This document shows positions 46,911 to 58,328 of a stretch of DNA of 64,000 nt, piece after piece. The notes below the pieces were generated by a model. It was not told where the DNA came from. It did no database searches and was given only the letters and a program-made list of their open reading frames with translations. Every line of letters begins with the position of its first letter. The first letter of the stretch is position 1. A program made the translations under genes and the position numbers. This DNA is from Citrus sinensis (Eukaryota; Streptophyta; Magnoliopsida; Sapindales; Rutaceae): positions 2,013,501 through 2,077,500 of the forward strand of contig NC_068559.1 of the NCBI RefSeq assembly GCF_022201045.2, read 5' to 3'.

Positions 46911-47159
46911 TTGTTGTAATATAGTGGTAGGGACAAAAATCTAAGGGTGAAAAAAAAATTGGTATTTAATAGAATTTTCGTAATGACAAAAAGTAAATGG
47001 ACCCAAGTGATAAACCAATATAATTGATGGACAAAAGATCATTTTTCATTTGTGTTTCCGACACCGTCGTTTGGTTTACGCTTCCCGACCCATGATATTC
47101 AAGTCCAGGTACCTTTGTCATCCCATAAAATTGTCCATAATTAAAATAAGGCATGTTTT

Positions 47160-47532
47160 ATATTCTGTGGCTAATATTTAGAGCAAATGAATTTTCCAAG
47201 TCCTCCCATAAAAATATCATATCCCAACATAATCTTCAACCATTTTAACGGTTAAAATTACAAGAGAAGTCGTATCTATGTTTTATCACAATTGTTTGGC
47301 AACCACCAAATTGGCCGAATAAAGCCATTGATGAATCAGAAAAAGATACCATTGTCGAAAACTTGGCCATTGTGGTCCCTGATGTATAAAACTGACCATA
47401 GGATTGGCAAAGGTTTGTCAATGAGCAGAACTTACGTTCACGTCATGCACACTTAAATGTTATCTATATACTGTATAGACATTGCTCTGAACAAAACTCT
47501 TCATTCAGAGTCCCCGAGTCGGCTGCAAAGGA
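47160..47532 (+). promoter_or_regulatory. CYP82 upstream block (CYP-2)
   Basis: A conserved ~370-bp block precedes CYP-2 and recurs before CYP-3 (53140-53499) and, more diverged, before CYP-1. It includes TTTGGCAACCACCAAATTGGCC (47296-47317, a partial palindrome) and a TATA-like CTATATACTGTATAG (~47462-47476) about 60 bp before the ATG. CYP-4 has only the proximal part. Likely promoter, inferred from conservation and position. Confidence 0.55.
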
Positions 47533-49210
47533 ATGGTCATGAATAATCTTTCAACAGAATCGATTGCTGCTGTAGCAATTTCAGCCTTAGTGATATTCCT
47601 CTCAATTTTCCTCTTGATTTCAAGAAATGGGCAGAAAAGGATACTCAAGAATAAGCAAGCTAAACAAGCACCGGTAGCAGGGGGAGCATGGCCTTTGATA
47701 GGCCACCTACATCTCTTACGAGGGCCAGAGCCAGCTCACAGAGTTTTGGGCAACCTGGCTGACAAATATGGAACAATATTCACTATGAAGTTGGGGGTGA
47801 AACAAGCTTTAGTGGTGAGCAACTGGGAAATTGCTAAGGAGTGTTTTACCACAAATGACAAAGCTTTTGCAGGTCGCCCCAAAACAATGGCCGTAGAGCT
47901 TATGGGGTACAACTTTTTGGTCATAGGCTTCGCGCCATATGGCAACTACTGGCGTCAGTCACGTAAGATAGTGACAATTGAGCTTCTGTCAAATCGTCGC
48001 CTTGAGAAGCTCAAACACGTACGTGAATCGGAAGTGAAGGCTTCAATCCAGAGGTTATACAAGAATTGCATAAGTAGCAGCAGTTCACGTAAAGTAGTTT
48101 CGGTGGAGATGATCCATTGGCTCGAGGGCACAGCACTTGACATTATTTTGAGAATAATTGCCGGAAAACGTCACACTTCACAATCAGAAGAGGCTAATGA
48201 TTGGCAACAGCAAATAACAAAGATCGCTGCCTTGTTTGGTCAGTTCGTGGTGTCCGATGCGTTGCCATTTCTGAGACGGTTAGATATCGGTGGATATGAG
48301 AGATTAATGAGCAAGACAGCTAAATATTTTGACATCATTTTGCAAGAATGGGTGGATGAGCACAAGATGAAAAGAGTTTCTGGTGAAATCAAGGGCGACG
48401 AGGATTTCATATATGTGTTGTTGTCCTTGCTCGATGATAATGCAGAGCAGCTTCCTGATCGCGATGCTGACACTGTCATTAAAGCAATCTGCTTGGTATA
48501 ATATAACCTCATGAAAAGCTTGTGGTGTGTTTGTGTTTGCATTGTTATAGGAATGTCACAGATTTCTTACTGCTTTTAATTTGCAGACTCTAATCGTAGC
48601 GGCTACAGACACCACAGCAGTTACATTGACATGGGCTATTGCTTTGCTTCTGAACAATCCCGATGTTCTGAAGAAGGCACAAGACGAATTAGACATTCAG
48701 GTTGGCACTGAAAGGCAAGTGAATGAATCAGACATGAGGAATTTGGTTTACTTGCAGGCCATTATCAAGGAAACAATGCGTTTATACCCTGCTGGACCAC
48801 TTTTACTACCTCACGAGTCTATAGAAGAATGCATCGTCAATGGTTACCTCGTCCCTGCAGGCACCCAACTGTTTGTTAACGCCTGGAAGATTCAACGCGA
48901 TCCATGTGTTTGGGAGGAGCCATGTCAATTTCAGCCAGAAAGATTTCTTACTAGGCATAAGGATATTGATGTTGGGGGACAAGATTTTGAATTGATACCA
49001 TTTGGGAGTGGAAGAAGAATGTGTCCTGCAGTGTCATTTGGCCTCCAAGTTATGCAACTAATGCTTGCTTCATTAGTGCATGGGTTTGATTTTACAACCC
49101 CATCAGATGAACCGGTTGACATGGGAGAGGCAATGGGCCTAACCATTGCTAAGGCTACTCCGCTTGAAGTGCTTGTTAGTCCGCGCCTTTCTGCTTCTTT
49201 ATATGGTTAA
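47533..49210 (+). CDS. CYP82-family cytochrome P450, copy 2 (intact)
   Basis: Two exons, 47533-48495 and 48587-49210, joined by a GT-AG intron, giving 528 residues. The ATG at 47539 is an alternative start. An ER membrane anchor spans residues ~11-31, followed by the hinge PVAGGAWPLIGH. I-helix AATDTT (326-331), ExxR Glu383-Arg386, PERF 438-441, and heme loop FGSGRRMCPA with Cys467. The 3' half closely follows CYP82C/D enzymes (KIQRDP, GQDFELIPFGSGRR, KATPLEVL). These NADPH-dependent monooxygenases act in specialised metabolism; the substrate cannot be told from sequence. Two canonical glycines are Ala here (I-helix and CxG). It is the only complete, undamaged copy inside the window. CYP-3 appears nearly identical in exon 1 and in the intron. 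Confidence 0.93.
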
Positions 49211-49863
49211 AATTAGCTTGTGTACTTGTTAATGGAAATAATTAAGTTGTACTTTTCAACAACTAAGGTGCGTTTATATCATTGGGTGTCATCACTGTGC
49301 GTTTAGCACACTGCATATGTTAAAGGTGAGTTTGGCATATTATACTATCTTGTATTATTGAACGTTTAGTAAGTTGCTTTTGACTGTATTATATTAACAT
49401 TATATATATTGTGTTAATAGTGTATAATATTTGGTATTATTTTGTACTATATTAATTTTTATGTATCCTATATTTTGTGTTGCATTGCATTGCATTATAT
49501 TAATTCTTTTGGTAAAAATTTTAAATTATAAGTTGGGAAAAAAATTAATTAGTACTTAGAAAAATGATAAAATAGATGTTCTGAATTTTATAATTTTTTA
49601 CATAAATTATTTTTAGTATAAATGTAAAAAATATCATAATTCTTTTGAACGTATGTAAAATTAAGAAATTCTACAATTTTTGGTGTGTGTGTGTGTATGA
49701 GCAGTTCTCAAATATTTATCTTGTGAAATAAAGATCCAAGAAAATAATTCAATCAAATAACCTTTAAAAATTATCATAACATAAATAAATAGATAAAGCC
49801 ATCTCATAATAAAGATCACAACAAATTTTTTTTACAAATACCACAACATACTAGAACCCTAAT
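49211..49863. other. CYP-2 3' flank
   Basis: AT-rich 3' UTR and flank, alignable by eye with the flanks of CYP-1 (36219-36950) and CYP-3 (54906-55480). Contains a short (GT)n at 49683-49697. No gene. Confidence 0.6.
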
Positions 49864-51690
49864 CACTTATGGGAATGAGGTGAAATGGGAATGGGGAATG
49901 AGAATCATACTATATTGTTTATTTGAGACAAGAATCGGAATCACAATGGGTTGAAATCTCATTGATATGTTTATATTTTCTCTTGGAATCAGAATCATAA
50001 TAAGTTAAATTATTTCAAGTAACTAAAGTACCCTTAGTTAATTATAATAATAACTATTTATTATTATGATGATGATGATGATGATGATAATGATGTTGAT
50101 TATTATTATTAATAATAAAATTTCTGTTAATAAATTAATTAGTTATATTCATATGTTGTTAGTATATTAATTAATTAAAATTTATTATTATTAATAATAA
50201 TAAAATTAATAACAATAATCATAATAATAATAATAAAAATAAAATATCATCATCATCAACAAAATAATCCTTTTTCAAAATAATAATAATAATCATCATC
50301 AAATTAATCCATTTCCCAAATAATCATCGTCAAAAAAAAATAATCCATTTCCCAAAAAAAATTATAGCAATAATCAAAATCGAAATTGTCATCGTCATCA
50401 ACAACAACGGCAACAACAATCATCGTCATTAGCAGCAGCAGCATCATCATATCAGAACTACCACCATCAGAGGCGAAATCTAAGATAAAATGAGATGGGG
50501 GCGAAATTAAGACAACGACGAAATTGACACGGCCCAACGGATATGAAAGGGGTGGGCGTTTGGATCGGGTTGACCCGATCCAAACCGAACTCAAAATTTA
50601 TTTCGATTTTGGTTCGGTTCGGGTTGAAACTTACAACTCATTTGGGTTAAAAATCTAAACCCGATTGGGTCAAAAAAATTTAAAATCATAAACATAAACA
50701 TAAACCCAACCCTAACCTAACAACTCCCAAACACACACTTCTCACTTTCTGATCCGCCACTTGACTTTTCCACTTCTTCTTCTTCATCTTCTTTTCTCTT
50801 TCTTCTTCTTCTTTTCCTTTTTTTCCTCCACTGACAAATGTCATCTTCTTCTTTTCTTTTTCTTCTCTTTTTCTTCTTCTTATTTCCGTACACACTGCCA
50901 GACATCTTCTTCTTTTTCTTCTTCTTTCCTTCAGCTATTGCCAATCATCATCATCATCATCTTCTTCTTCTTCTTATTATCTTCCTCCATTGCCAAATAA
51001 TTCTTCTGCATTTTTTGATCTCCATTAATTAATTGTTTAATAATTTATTTTTAATTGTTAGTTAATTTCTTAGTTTTCTTTTGTTAATTGTTGTTTTTTT
51101 GTTAAATGTTAAATTTAGATTTCTATACATTAATCAGTTAATTTTTAAATAAGATTATAGGAAATTTGTGTGATGTTTAGTTAATTTTTTTCATTTTTTG
51201 GATGAGATAAAATTATGGTTACATAATATAAACGAACTCGAATTTATAACCCAAACCAAATCAAATCGAATTAAATTTGGTTTAATTTGGTTCGGGTTTG
51301 TAGTTTGAACCCGATTGGGTTGAATCTTCCAAACCGAATGGGTTGAAACCCAAACCGAAACCCGAACAACCCGAACCGAAATCTAATTTGCCCACCCTAT
51401 ATATGAAACTAGCAACTAGTAGCTGTCCACAACCGACGAACCATGATGGCAAAGATGGTGATGGCCATGATGGCAATCGAAGCACTCCAATGGCATTTGA
51501 TTGGGAGGCATGGGCAAGAGAGTTTAAGTTTAGGGATTTTTTTATTTTTTATCTAAAGTGAGGGTATTTTTGGAATAAAAAAAATTAATGCGGGCAAAAT
51601 GGAAAATGTTGGGAATGAGAATCAGATTCCCATACTGATTCTCAAATTGCTGTGGGGTCCTCCAAAATGAATCTCATTTCGGATTCTTTC
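49864..51690. other. unit-specific insertion replacing the TRM1 fragment
   Basis: Between CYP-2 and CYP-3 the sequence leaves the duplication unit after AATCACTTA and rejoins it near GGATTCTTTCCTAGTC (~51680). The whole TRM1 tail seen in the other spacers is missing. Both edges carry GGGAATGAGAATCA-type motifs (left 49894-49907, right 51610-51623), suggesting a MITE-like outer element. A nested hAT-like element sits at 50549-51400, and ATT/ATC/CAA microsatellites fill 50040-50450. The outer element's target duplication could not be defined. Confidence 0.5.
50549..51400. mobile_element. hAT-like non-autonomous element
   Basis: 852 bp flanked by an 8-bp direct repeat ATATGAAA (50541-50548 and 51401-51408). 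Ends are short imperfect inverted repeats (GGGGTGGGC left, GCCCACCCTAT right). Subterminal arms are rich in GGTTCGG/CCCGAACC motifs (50560-50660 and 51280-51385), as in common plant hAT elements. The interior is a polypyrimidine (TTC)n tract, which gives artefactual Lys/Glu-rich frames on the minus strand. No transposase. Confidence 0.6.
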
Positions 51691-52189
51691 CTAGTCCATT
51701 TTTTTCTCTCTTAATCTCTCTCAGTATTTCAATTCTAGTTTTAAAAAAATTGACTTAATGATAAACAAAGTGAAACAAGTCTGCCTAAATTATTAACATT
51801 AAAATTCAAAAATTCAAGAGTCAATCTTGACTACTCATTTTCTTAGGAGAGACTAGTAGAGAAAAAAGATTTGAAGAGGGTTCACATTCGAAGATATAAA
51901 TGATACATTATACAAGATCTTTAAACATTATCTGATATGTCATTACGTTTATAAAGAACAAGTCATTCAATTTTCACTCTCGAGTAAAGATTATACAAAA
52001 TGTTGTCTGCCATAAAACTATAAACGACATGTCATATATATACCGTATGTGATGAATTTGTTAACAAAGCCAAATCTCTCTAATCATACGTCTATATTAA
52101 GAAACACAAATAAGAGATTCCAAGAACTTGTTAACACCCTTTTGGAATAATTGATTTTGGATTTTCATACTTGGATAATGGCTTTTGCT

Positions 52190-52636
52190 TGGATACCTCT
52201 CCAATCACTCCAACCGTTTCACACAATTGATTGAATTTCACTTGCTTGATTTATATTACATCGAGATTTTGAGCCCGGCATGGTTAAGGAGTTTTAAAAG
52301 TGTAAAAAATTGGGTGATTGAAAAATGATAGAGCTGAAAATGAGGGAAAATTTAGAATTATGGAAATTTTATTGGGGAAGAAAAAGTATTTTAAACTCAA
52401 TGATGGGGTGATTAAGAAATAGACTGAATAAAAAATAAAAAGAATTTGAATATCATCAGTCAAATTTAATTGTTTATTATTAAAAACATTAACCGATGAT
52501 TTCTATTTAAAGAAATAATATTTAAGTCCCTCAAGTTTTTTTATTTTTAACTATTTGTATCTTTTTCTAAACCTTATTATACTCATAAGATATCAATAAT
52601 TAATGTTCAAAATGACTTTTTCTAAATATTAAAACA

Positions 52637-52684
<48 letters not shown>

Positions 52685-52690
52685 TGTTGT
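52190..52690. repeat. single diverged copy of the 470-bp module
   Basis: Matches the 470-bp repeat of 44568-46910 in order, beginning GGATACCTCTCCAATCACTCC and ending in an (ATT)n run (52628-52683), with scattered substitutions. It marks the unamplified state of the module. Confidence 0.85.
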
Positions 52691-52917
52691 AATATAGTGG
52701 TGGGGACAAAAATCTAAGGGTGAAAAAAAATTGGTATTTAATAGAATTTTCGCAATGACAAAAAGCTGAGTGGACCCAAGTGATAAAACTGTTTAATTGA
52801 TGGACAAAAGATCAATTTTTATTTGTGTTGCTGACCCCGTAGTTTGGTTTACGCTTCCTGACCCATGATATTCAAGACCATGCACTTTTGTCATCCCAGA
52901 CAATTTTTCATAATTAA

Positions 52918-53105
52918 GGGTGTGTTTGGAAGTAACGTAATGTAGCTTTTAAGCTGTATTTGTTATGGAGTAAAAGTTAGAGTTGTGAAATAAAAGTTAG
53001 AAAAAAAATTTTACTAAGCTGCCAAATCCCAACTATAAATTTTACCAAACACTTTAATAGCTGGACTTTGAGAACCCAGTTATCTCACCACACTCCCAAA
53101 CAGGC
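52918..53105. mobile_element. small Tourist-like MITE
   Basis: 188 bp, starting GGGTGTGTTTGGAAGT and ending CTCCCAAACAGGC, so the ends are imperfect inverted repeats. It is absent from the equivalent place upstream of CYP-2 (CATAATTAAAATAAGGC at ~47137) and CYP-4, showing an insertion. Its target duplication is TTA/TA-like but not exact. Internal AGCTTTTAAGCT resembles the MITE at 2447-2718. Confidence 0.6.
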
Positions 53106-53499
53106 TATAAAATAAAACAAGTGCCGTGTTCTGTGGCTGATATTTATAGCACATGGAGTTTACCAAGTCCTCCCATAAAAATATCATATCCCAACATAAT
53201 CTTCAACCATTTTAACGGTTAAAATTACAAGAGAAGTCGTATTTATGTTTTATCACAATTGTTTGGCAACCACCAAATTGGCCGTATAAAGTCATTGATG
53301 AATCAGAAAAAGATACCATTGTCGAAAACTTGGCCATTGTGGTCCCTGATGTATAAAACTGACCATAGGATTAGCAAAGGTTTGTCAATGAGCAGAACTT
53401 GCGTTCACGTCAAGCACACTTGAATGTTATCTATATACTGTATAGACATTGCTCTGAACTAAACTCTTCATTCAGAGTCCCCGAGTCGGCTGCAAAGGA

Positions 53500-54905
53500 A
53501 TGGCCATGAATAATCTTTCAACAGAATCAACTGCTGCTGTAGCAATTTCAGCCTTAGGGATATTCCTCTCAATTTTCCTCTTGATTTCAAGAAATGGGCA
53601 AAAAAGGACACTCAAGAATAAGCAACAAGCACCGGTAGCAGGGGGAGCATGGCCTTTGATAGGCCACCTACATCTCTTACGAGGGCCAGAGCCAGCTCAC
53701 AGAGTTTTGGGGCGACCTGCAAAAGCTTTGTCATTTGTGGTAAAACACTCCTTAGCAATTTCCCAGTTGCTCACCACTAAAGCCTGTTTCACCCCCAACT
53801 TCATAGTGAATATTTAGGCAACCTGGCTGACAAATATGGAACAATATTCACTATGAAGTGGGGGGTGAAACAAGCTTTAGTGGTGAGCAACTGGGAAATT
53901 GCAAAGGAGTGTTTTACCACAAATGACAAAGCTTTTGCAGGTCGCCCCAAAACAATGGCCGTAGAGCTTATGGGGTACAACTTTTTGGTCATAGGCTTCG
54001 CGCCATATGGCAACTACTGGCGTCAGTCACGTAAGATAGTGACAATTGAGCTTCTGTCAAATCGTCGCCTTGAGAAGCTCAAACACGTACGTGAATCGGA
54101 AGTGAAGGCTTCAATCCAGAGGTTATACAAGAATTGCATAAGTAGCAGCAGTTCACGTAAAGTAGTTTCGGTGGAGATGATCCATTGGCTCGAGGGCACA
54201 GCACTTGACATTATTTTGAGAATAATTGCCGGAAAACGTCACACTTCACAATCAGAAGAGGCTAATGATTGGCAACAGCAAATAACAAAGATCGCTGCCT
54301 TGTTTGGTCAGTTCGTGGTGTCCGATGCGTTGCCATTTCTGAGACGGTTAGATATCGGTGGATATGAGAGATTAATGAGCAAGACAGCTAAATATTTTGA
54401 CATCATTTTGCAAGAATGGGTGGATGAGCACAAGATGAAAAGAGTTTCTGGTGAAATCAAGGGCGACGAGGATTTCATATATGTGTTGTTGTCCTTGCTC
54501 GATGATAATGCAGAGCAGCTTCCTGATCGCGATGCTGACACTGTCATTAAAGCAATCTGCTTGGTATAATATAACCTCATGAAAAGCTTGTGGTGTGTTT
54601 GTGTTTGCATTGTTATAGGAATGTCACAGATTTCTTACTGCTTTTAATTTGCAGACTCTAATCGTAGCGGCTACAGACACCACAGCAGTTACATTGACAT
54701 GGGCTATTGCTTTGCTTCTGAACAATCCCGATGTTCTGAAGAAGGCACAAGACGAATTAGACATTCAGGTTGGCACTGAAAGGCAAGTGAATGAATCAGA
54801 CGAGGAATTTGGTTTACTTGCAGGCCATTATCAAGGAAACAATGCGTTTATACCCTGCTGGACCACTTTTACTACCTCACGAGTCTATAGAAGAATGCAT
54901 CGTAA
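53500..54905 (+). pseudogene. CYP82-family cytochrome P450 copy 3, broken
   Basis: Starts like CYP-2 (ATG at 53500). Three lesions are visible. A 107-bp insertion at 53711-53817, an inverted copy of exon-1 sequence, shifts the frame. A 2-nt loss at about 54800 (GACGAGG instead of GACATGAGG) shifts exon 2. A deletion at ~54902 joins exon 2 directly to 3'-flank sequence (AAAGGTGAGTTT), removing PERF, the heme-binding loop and the stop. The rest of exon 1 (to 54563), the intron and the start of exon 2 (54655) appear almost identical to CYP-2, so the duplication or a conversion event was recent. No functional P450 is possible. Confidence 0.93.
53711..53946. repeat. inverted repeat (hairpin) inside CYP-3
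   Basis: Arms ~53711-53815 and ~53843-53946, about 104 bp each, with a ~27-bp spacer. The left arm is the inserted one. It carries the variants seen in CYP-1-like sequence (AAACAGGC, GCTAAGG, AAGTTGGGGG on the complement), where the right arm has AAACAAGC, GCAAAGG and AAGTGGGGGG. Confidence 0.88.
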
Positions 54906-55483
54906 AGGTGAGTTTGACATGTTATATTACATTGTATTATTTAACGTTTGGTAAGTTGCTTTTGACTGTATTATGTTAACATTGTATTATATTAATGCTA
55001 TATAATATTTGGTACTATATTGTACTATATTAATTTTTATTTATCTTATCTTTGGTGTTGCATTGCATTGTATTATATTAATTCTTTTGGTTAAAAATTT
55101 AAATTACAAGTTGGGACAAAATATTAATTAGTACTTAGAAAAATGATAAAATAGATGTTGTAAATTTTATAATTTTTTACATCAATTATATTTTAGTATA
55201 AATGTAAAAAATATCACAATTCTTTTGAACATATGTAAACTTAAGAAATTCTAAAATTTTTGGTGTGTGTATATATATATATACACACAAAGGAGCAGTT
55301 CTAAAATATATATATTATGAAATAAAGATTAAAAAAAATAATTCAATCAAATAATCTCTAAAAATCATCATAACATAAATAAATAGATAAAAGCCATCTT
55401 ATGATAAAGATGACAACAAAAGCATTTACATATACCACAACAAACTAGAACTCTAATCACTAAATAAAATGGATTGAACAATG
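54906..55483. other. CYP-3 3' flank
   Basis: Flank shared with CYP-1 and CYP-2, AT-rich, with a (TA)n tract at 55270-55284. No gene seen. Confidence 0.55.
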
Positions 55484-56500
55484 CACCAAACTCAGTTCAA
55501 TTTATAGCTGGAGGACGTTCTAATTCTGTTAGTTCTTCCAGGGCTCTGGCTCACTGGTGGTTCCATGAGCCCCTATGGACGGGCCCTCTTCATGATGTTA
55601 CACACATCACAGAAATTAAATTCAGCTGAGAAGTGGGATGGCTTGGTAATGGCACATGAACTGATCTGGGAAAAATTTTATCACGGATGACAGATGAAAG
55701 TGACCCCAGATTGCCATTTGGATACATCAAACTGGATGAGGTCCTTGACTTACGTTAATTTCTTCGGTTTGTTAAATGACAATCCTATTCTTCTGTCATT
55801 TATTCTGCATTGTTGTGTTGAAATTCCATGTAGTTGGTGATTTTTCTAACTTCATTAGATGGCAAGCCGTGCAAAGATGAATTCTCCTCCCCTAGAGACC
55901 ATGATGAGCACCATGCAAAAGGTATTCTTGCAGTAGACTCTTTAAAGTGTTTATTACATACCAAGCCTTTGTGTCATATGAAGGATTGATATCTTGGGAA
56001 AGCTGTAAAATAAGGCAGCTATTCTTCCCTCAACTGGGCATAAAGAAACGATGTCCACAGCTCCATTCTGCATTTCCTTGTATGACCATGCCTAGTGACT
56101 ATTGCAGGAGGGATACGTAGCAAGCAGGTCACACATTGCTTCCAATTCAATCAAGACAAATTGTCCCATGGTAGTATGCATCAGGATCGCCAAGGAACTG
56201 CAGGGCTGCCAGAAAACATAGGCTAAGTGATGTTGGTATGGACAAGACTGGCAGCAGAAGCCATGCCTAGCGATGTAACTGCGTCTCCGTAGGCAGGAGT
56301 TGATTGCCCATATGCACCCAAGGGATTTTTTTTTTGGCCAACTGCAAGATTTTGGACGAACGGAACGAAGGCCGCAATGAATTATGAAAAGGGTGGATTA
56401 AAATGATTTTAATTATATTGACTTGGAAGAAACCGATTCCTGAGTTTCAGTCAAAAATTATGAATTGATTTTAATATAGTTTCATACAAGGTATACTTTG
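55484..56500 (+). pseudogene. TRM1 3' fragment 2
   Basis: Begins at the same intron-3 breakpoint (ACTCAGTTCAATTTATAGCTGG) and covers exon-4, -5 and -6 copies and the 3' flank without interruption. Exon-4 copy ~55545-55741, exon 5 from ~55860, exon 6 from ~56108. Disabled by GTTCCATGAGCCCC in place of GTGTCAGGGCCCC, small deletions (ACAGAAATTAAATTC) and loss of ~30 bp after CCATGCCTAGC. Confidence 0.88.
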
Positions 56501-56787
56501 ATGCAATTATCACCGATTAACTAATATAACATAATTAAATTTAAATTCATTTTCTTTAAATAAATCAATACACATCATAGCTGAAAATATAGACTTAGGA
56601 TTCTTTCCTAGTCTTTTTTTTTCCCTCTCGTAGTCTCTCTCAATATTCCAATTCTAGTTTAAAAAAAAATTAACTTAATTGTAAACAAAGTGAAACCTAA
56701 ATTATTAACATTAAAATTCAAAAAATTCAAGAGTCAAGACTACTCATTTTATTAAGAGAAGCTAGTAGAGAAAAAAGATTCGAAGAT

Positions 56788-58328
56788 GAGAAGTGGGATG
56801 GGTTGGTAATGGCACATGAACTGATTTGGGAAAAAATTTATCACGGATGACAGATGAAAGTGACCCCAGATTGCAATTTGGATACATCAAACTGGATGAG
56901 GTCCTTGACTTTCGTTAATTTCTTCGGTTTGTTAAATGACAAAACTATTCTTCTGTCATTTATTCTGCATTGTTGTGTTGAAATTCCATGTAGTTGGTGA
57001 TTTTTCTAACTTCATTAGCTGGCAAGCCGTGCAAAGATTAATTCTCCTTCCTTAGAGACCATGATGAGCACCATGCAAAAGGTATTCTTGCAGTAGACTC
57101 TTTAAAGTGTTTGTTGAGTAATAAAAAGTATCAGTCAGACATCTCCCCATTTCTTAGCCGATGGCGAGTTTACCTAACTGAGGATAACGAGCAGATTCCT
57201 AGTCGTGTATTTTTTATGGAGCACGAGCCGACCAGAAGTGAATACCGACCAAGTACTCGTCACTAAAAGAAAGAGGACACAATCTCACGAACACACGACA
57301 GTTTCGCCATGCCCCAAACCACAGGGGAGAACGCGTTTACCCACGTTTGCCCACATTCGGTGGTTGAAGACCCATGAAGGTCCATGATCACCTGAATATG
57401 ACAGGCATGAAAAATACTCAGAGAACGTGGGATGATTGCCTACAAGAAACTGAGAAATCAATGAAAAAAAAGGGACAAAAATTGAGAGAAAATGGGAAAC
57501 TCTACCAAATTAATACCAAAATTTATTTTGTACAAATCCTTAACATATTTGGTGTTAAGAATATTGCAGTTAATCTGTGCAACTTGAATCGTACTGTTTT
57601 CCCGCAAACACCTTGTACTGACTTAAGCATCAGAGGGTTTACGCCGTAAAAACCACCGGCGTCTCTGATTTGTTTTTGTGAATGCAGGTGAGGAAGGAAG
57701 AAGATAAGTCATTTAAGTTTTAGGAGCTTGGAAAAGTGCAGAAGCTTGTGAAGCATAGCCTTCTCATCATCCTCGACACAAACGTTGGTGATTCGATCTG
57801 GTCGGGCAAAGGGCGACCTAATTTCAGCATCAACAATGTTTATTACATACCAAGCCTTTGTGTCATATGAAGGATTTATATCTTGGGAAAGCTGTAAAAT
57901 AAGGCAATTATTCTTCCCTCAACTGGGCATAAAGAAACAATGTCCACAGCTCCATTCTGCATTTCCTTGTATGACCATGCCTAGTGACTATTGCAGGAGG
58001 GATACGTAGCAAGTAGGTGACACATTGCTTCCAATGCAATCAAGACAAATTGTCCCATGGTAGTATGCATCAGGATCACCAAGGAACTTCAGGGCTACCA
58101 GAAAACATAGGCTAAGTAATGTCGGTATGGACAAGACTGGCAACAGAAGCCATGCCTAGCTTTTCCAGAAGTACTCAGAATTTAGCGATGTAATTGCGTC
58201 TCCGCACACAGGAGTTATTGCCCATATGCACCCAAGGGTTTTTTTTTTTTTTGGCCAACTGCAAGATTTTGAACGGAACGAAGGACGCAATGAATTATGA
58301 AAAGGGTGGATTAAAATGATTTTAATTA
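56788..58328 (+). pseudogene. TRM1 3' fragment 3 (second tandem copy, interrupted)
   Basis: Restarts within exon 4 at GAGAAGTGGGATGGG and repeats the sequence from 55628 onward. The offset is 1,160 bp, so it is an internal tandem duplication of the spacer. It is interrupted in intron-5-like sequence by a probable solo LTR (57112-57835), and its 3' flank by a Mutator-like insertion at 58329. The exon-6 copy lies at about 57997-58105. Confidence 0.85.
57112..57835. mobile_element. probable solo LTR
   Basis: 724 bp with ends TGTTGA...TCAACA (TG...CA with a 6-bp inverted repeat), inserted into TRM1 intron-5-like sequence. Flanks are GTGTT (57107-57111) and ATGTT (57836-57840), a 5-bp target duplication with one mismatch. 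Continuity of host sequence (AAAGTGTT | TATTACATACC) defines the insertion exactly. No internal coding region or second LTR, as expected after LTR-LTR recombination. Frames at 57205-57387 and 57374-57649 are unsupported. Confidence 0.6.

Noticed and set aside
50686..50944. Lys/Glu-rich minus-strand frames
   Set aside because: Translations of a (TTC)n polypyrimidine tract inside the hAT-like element.
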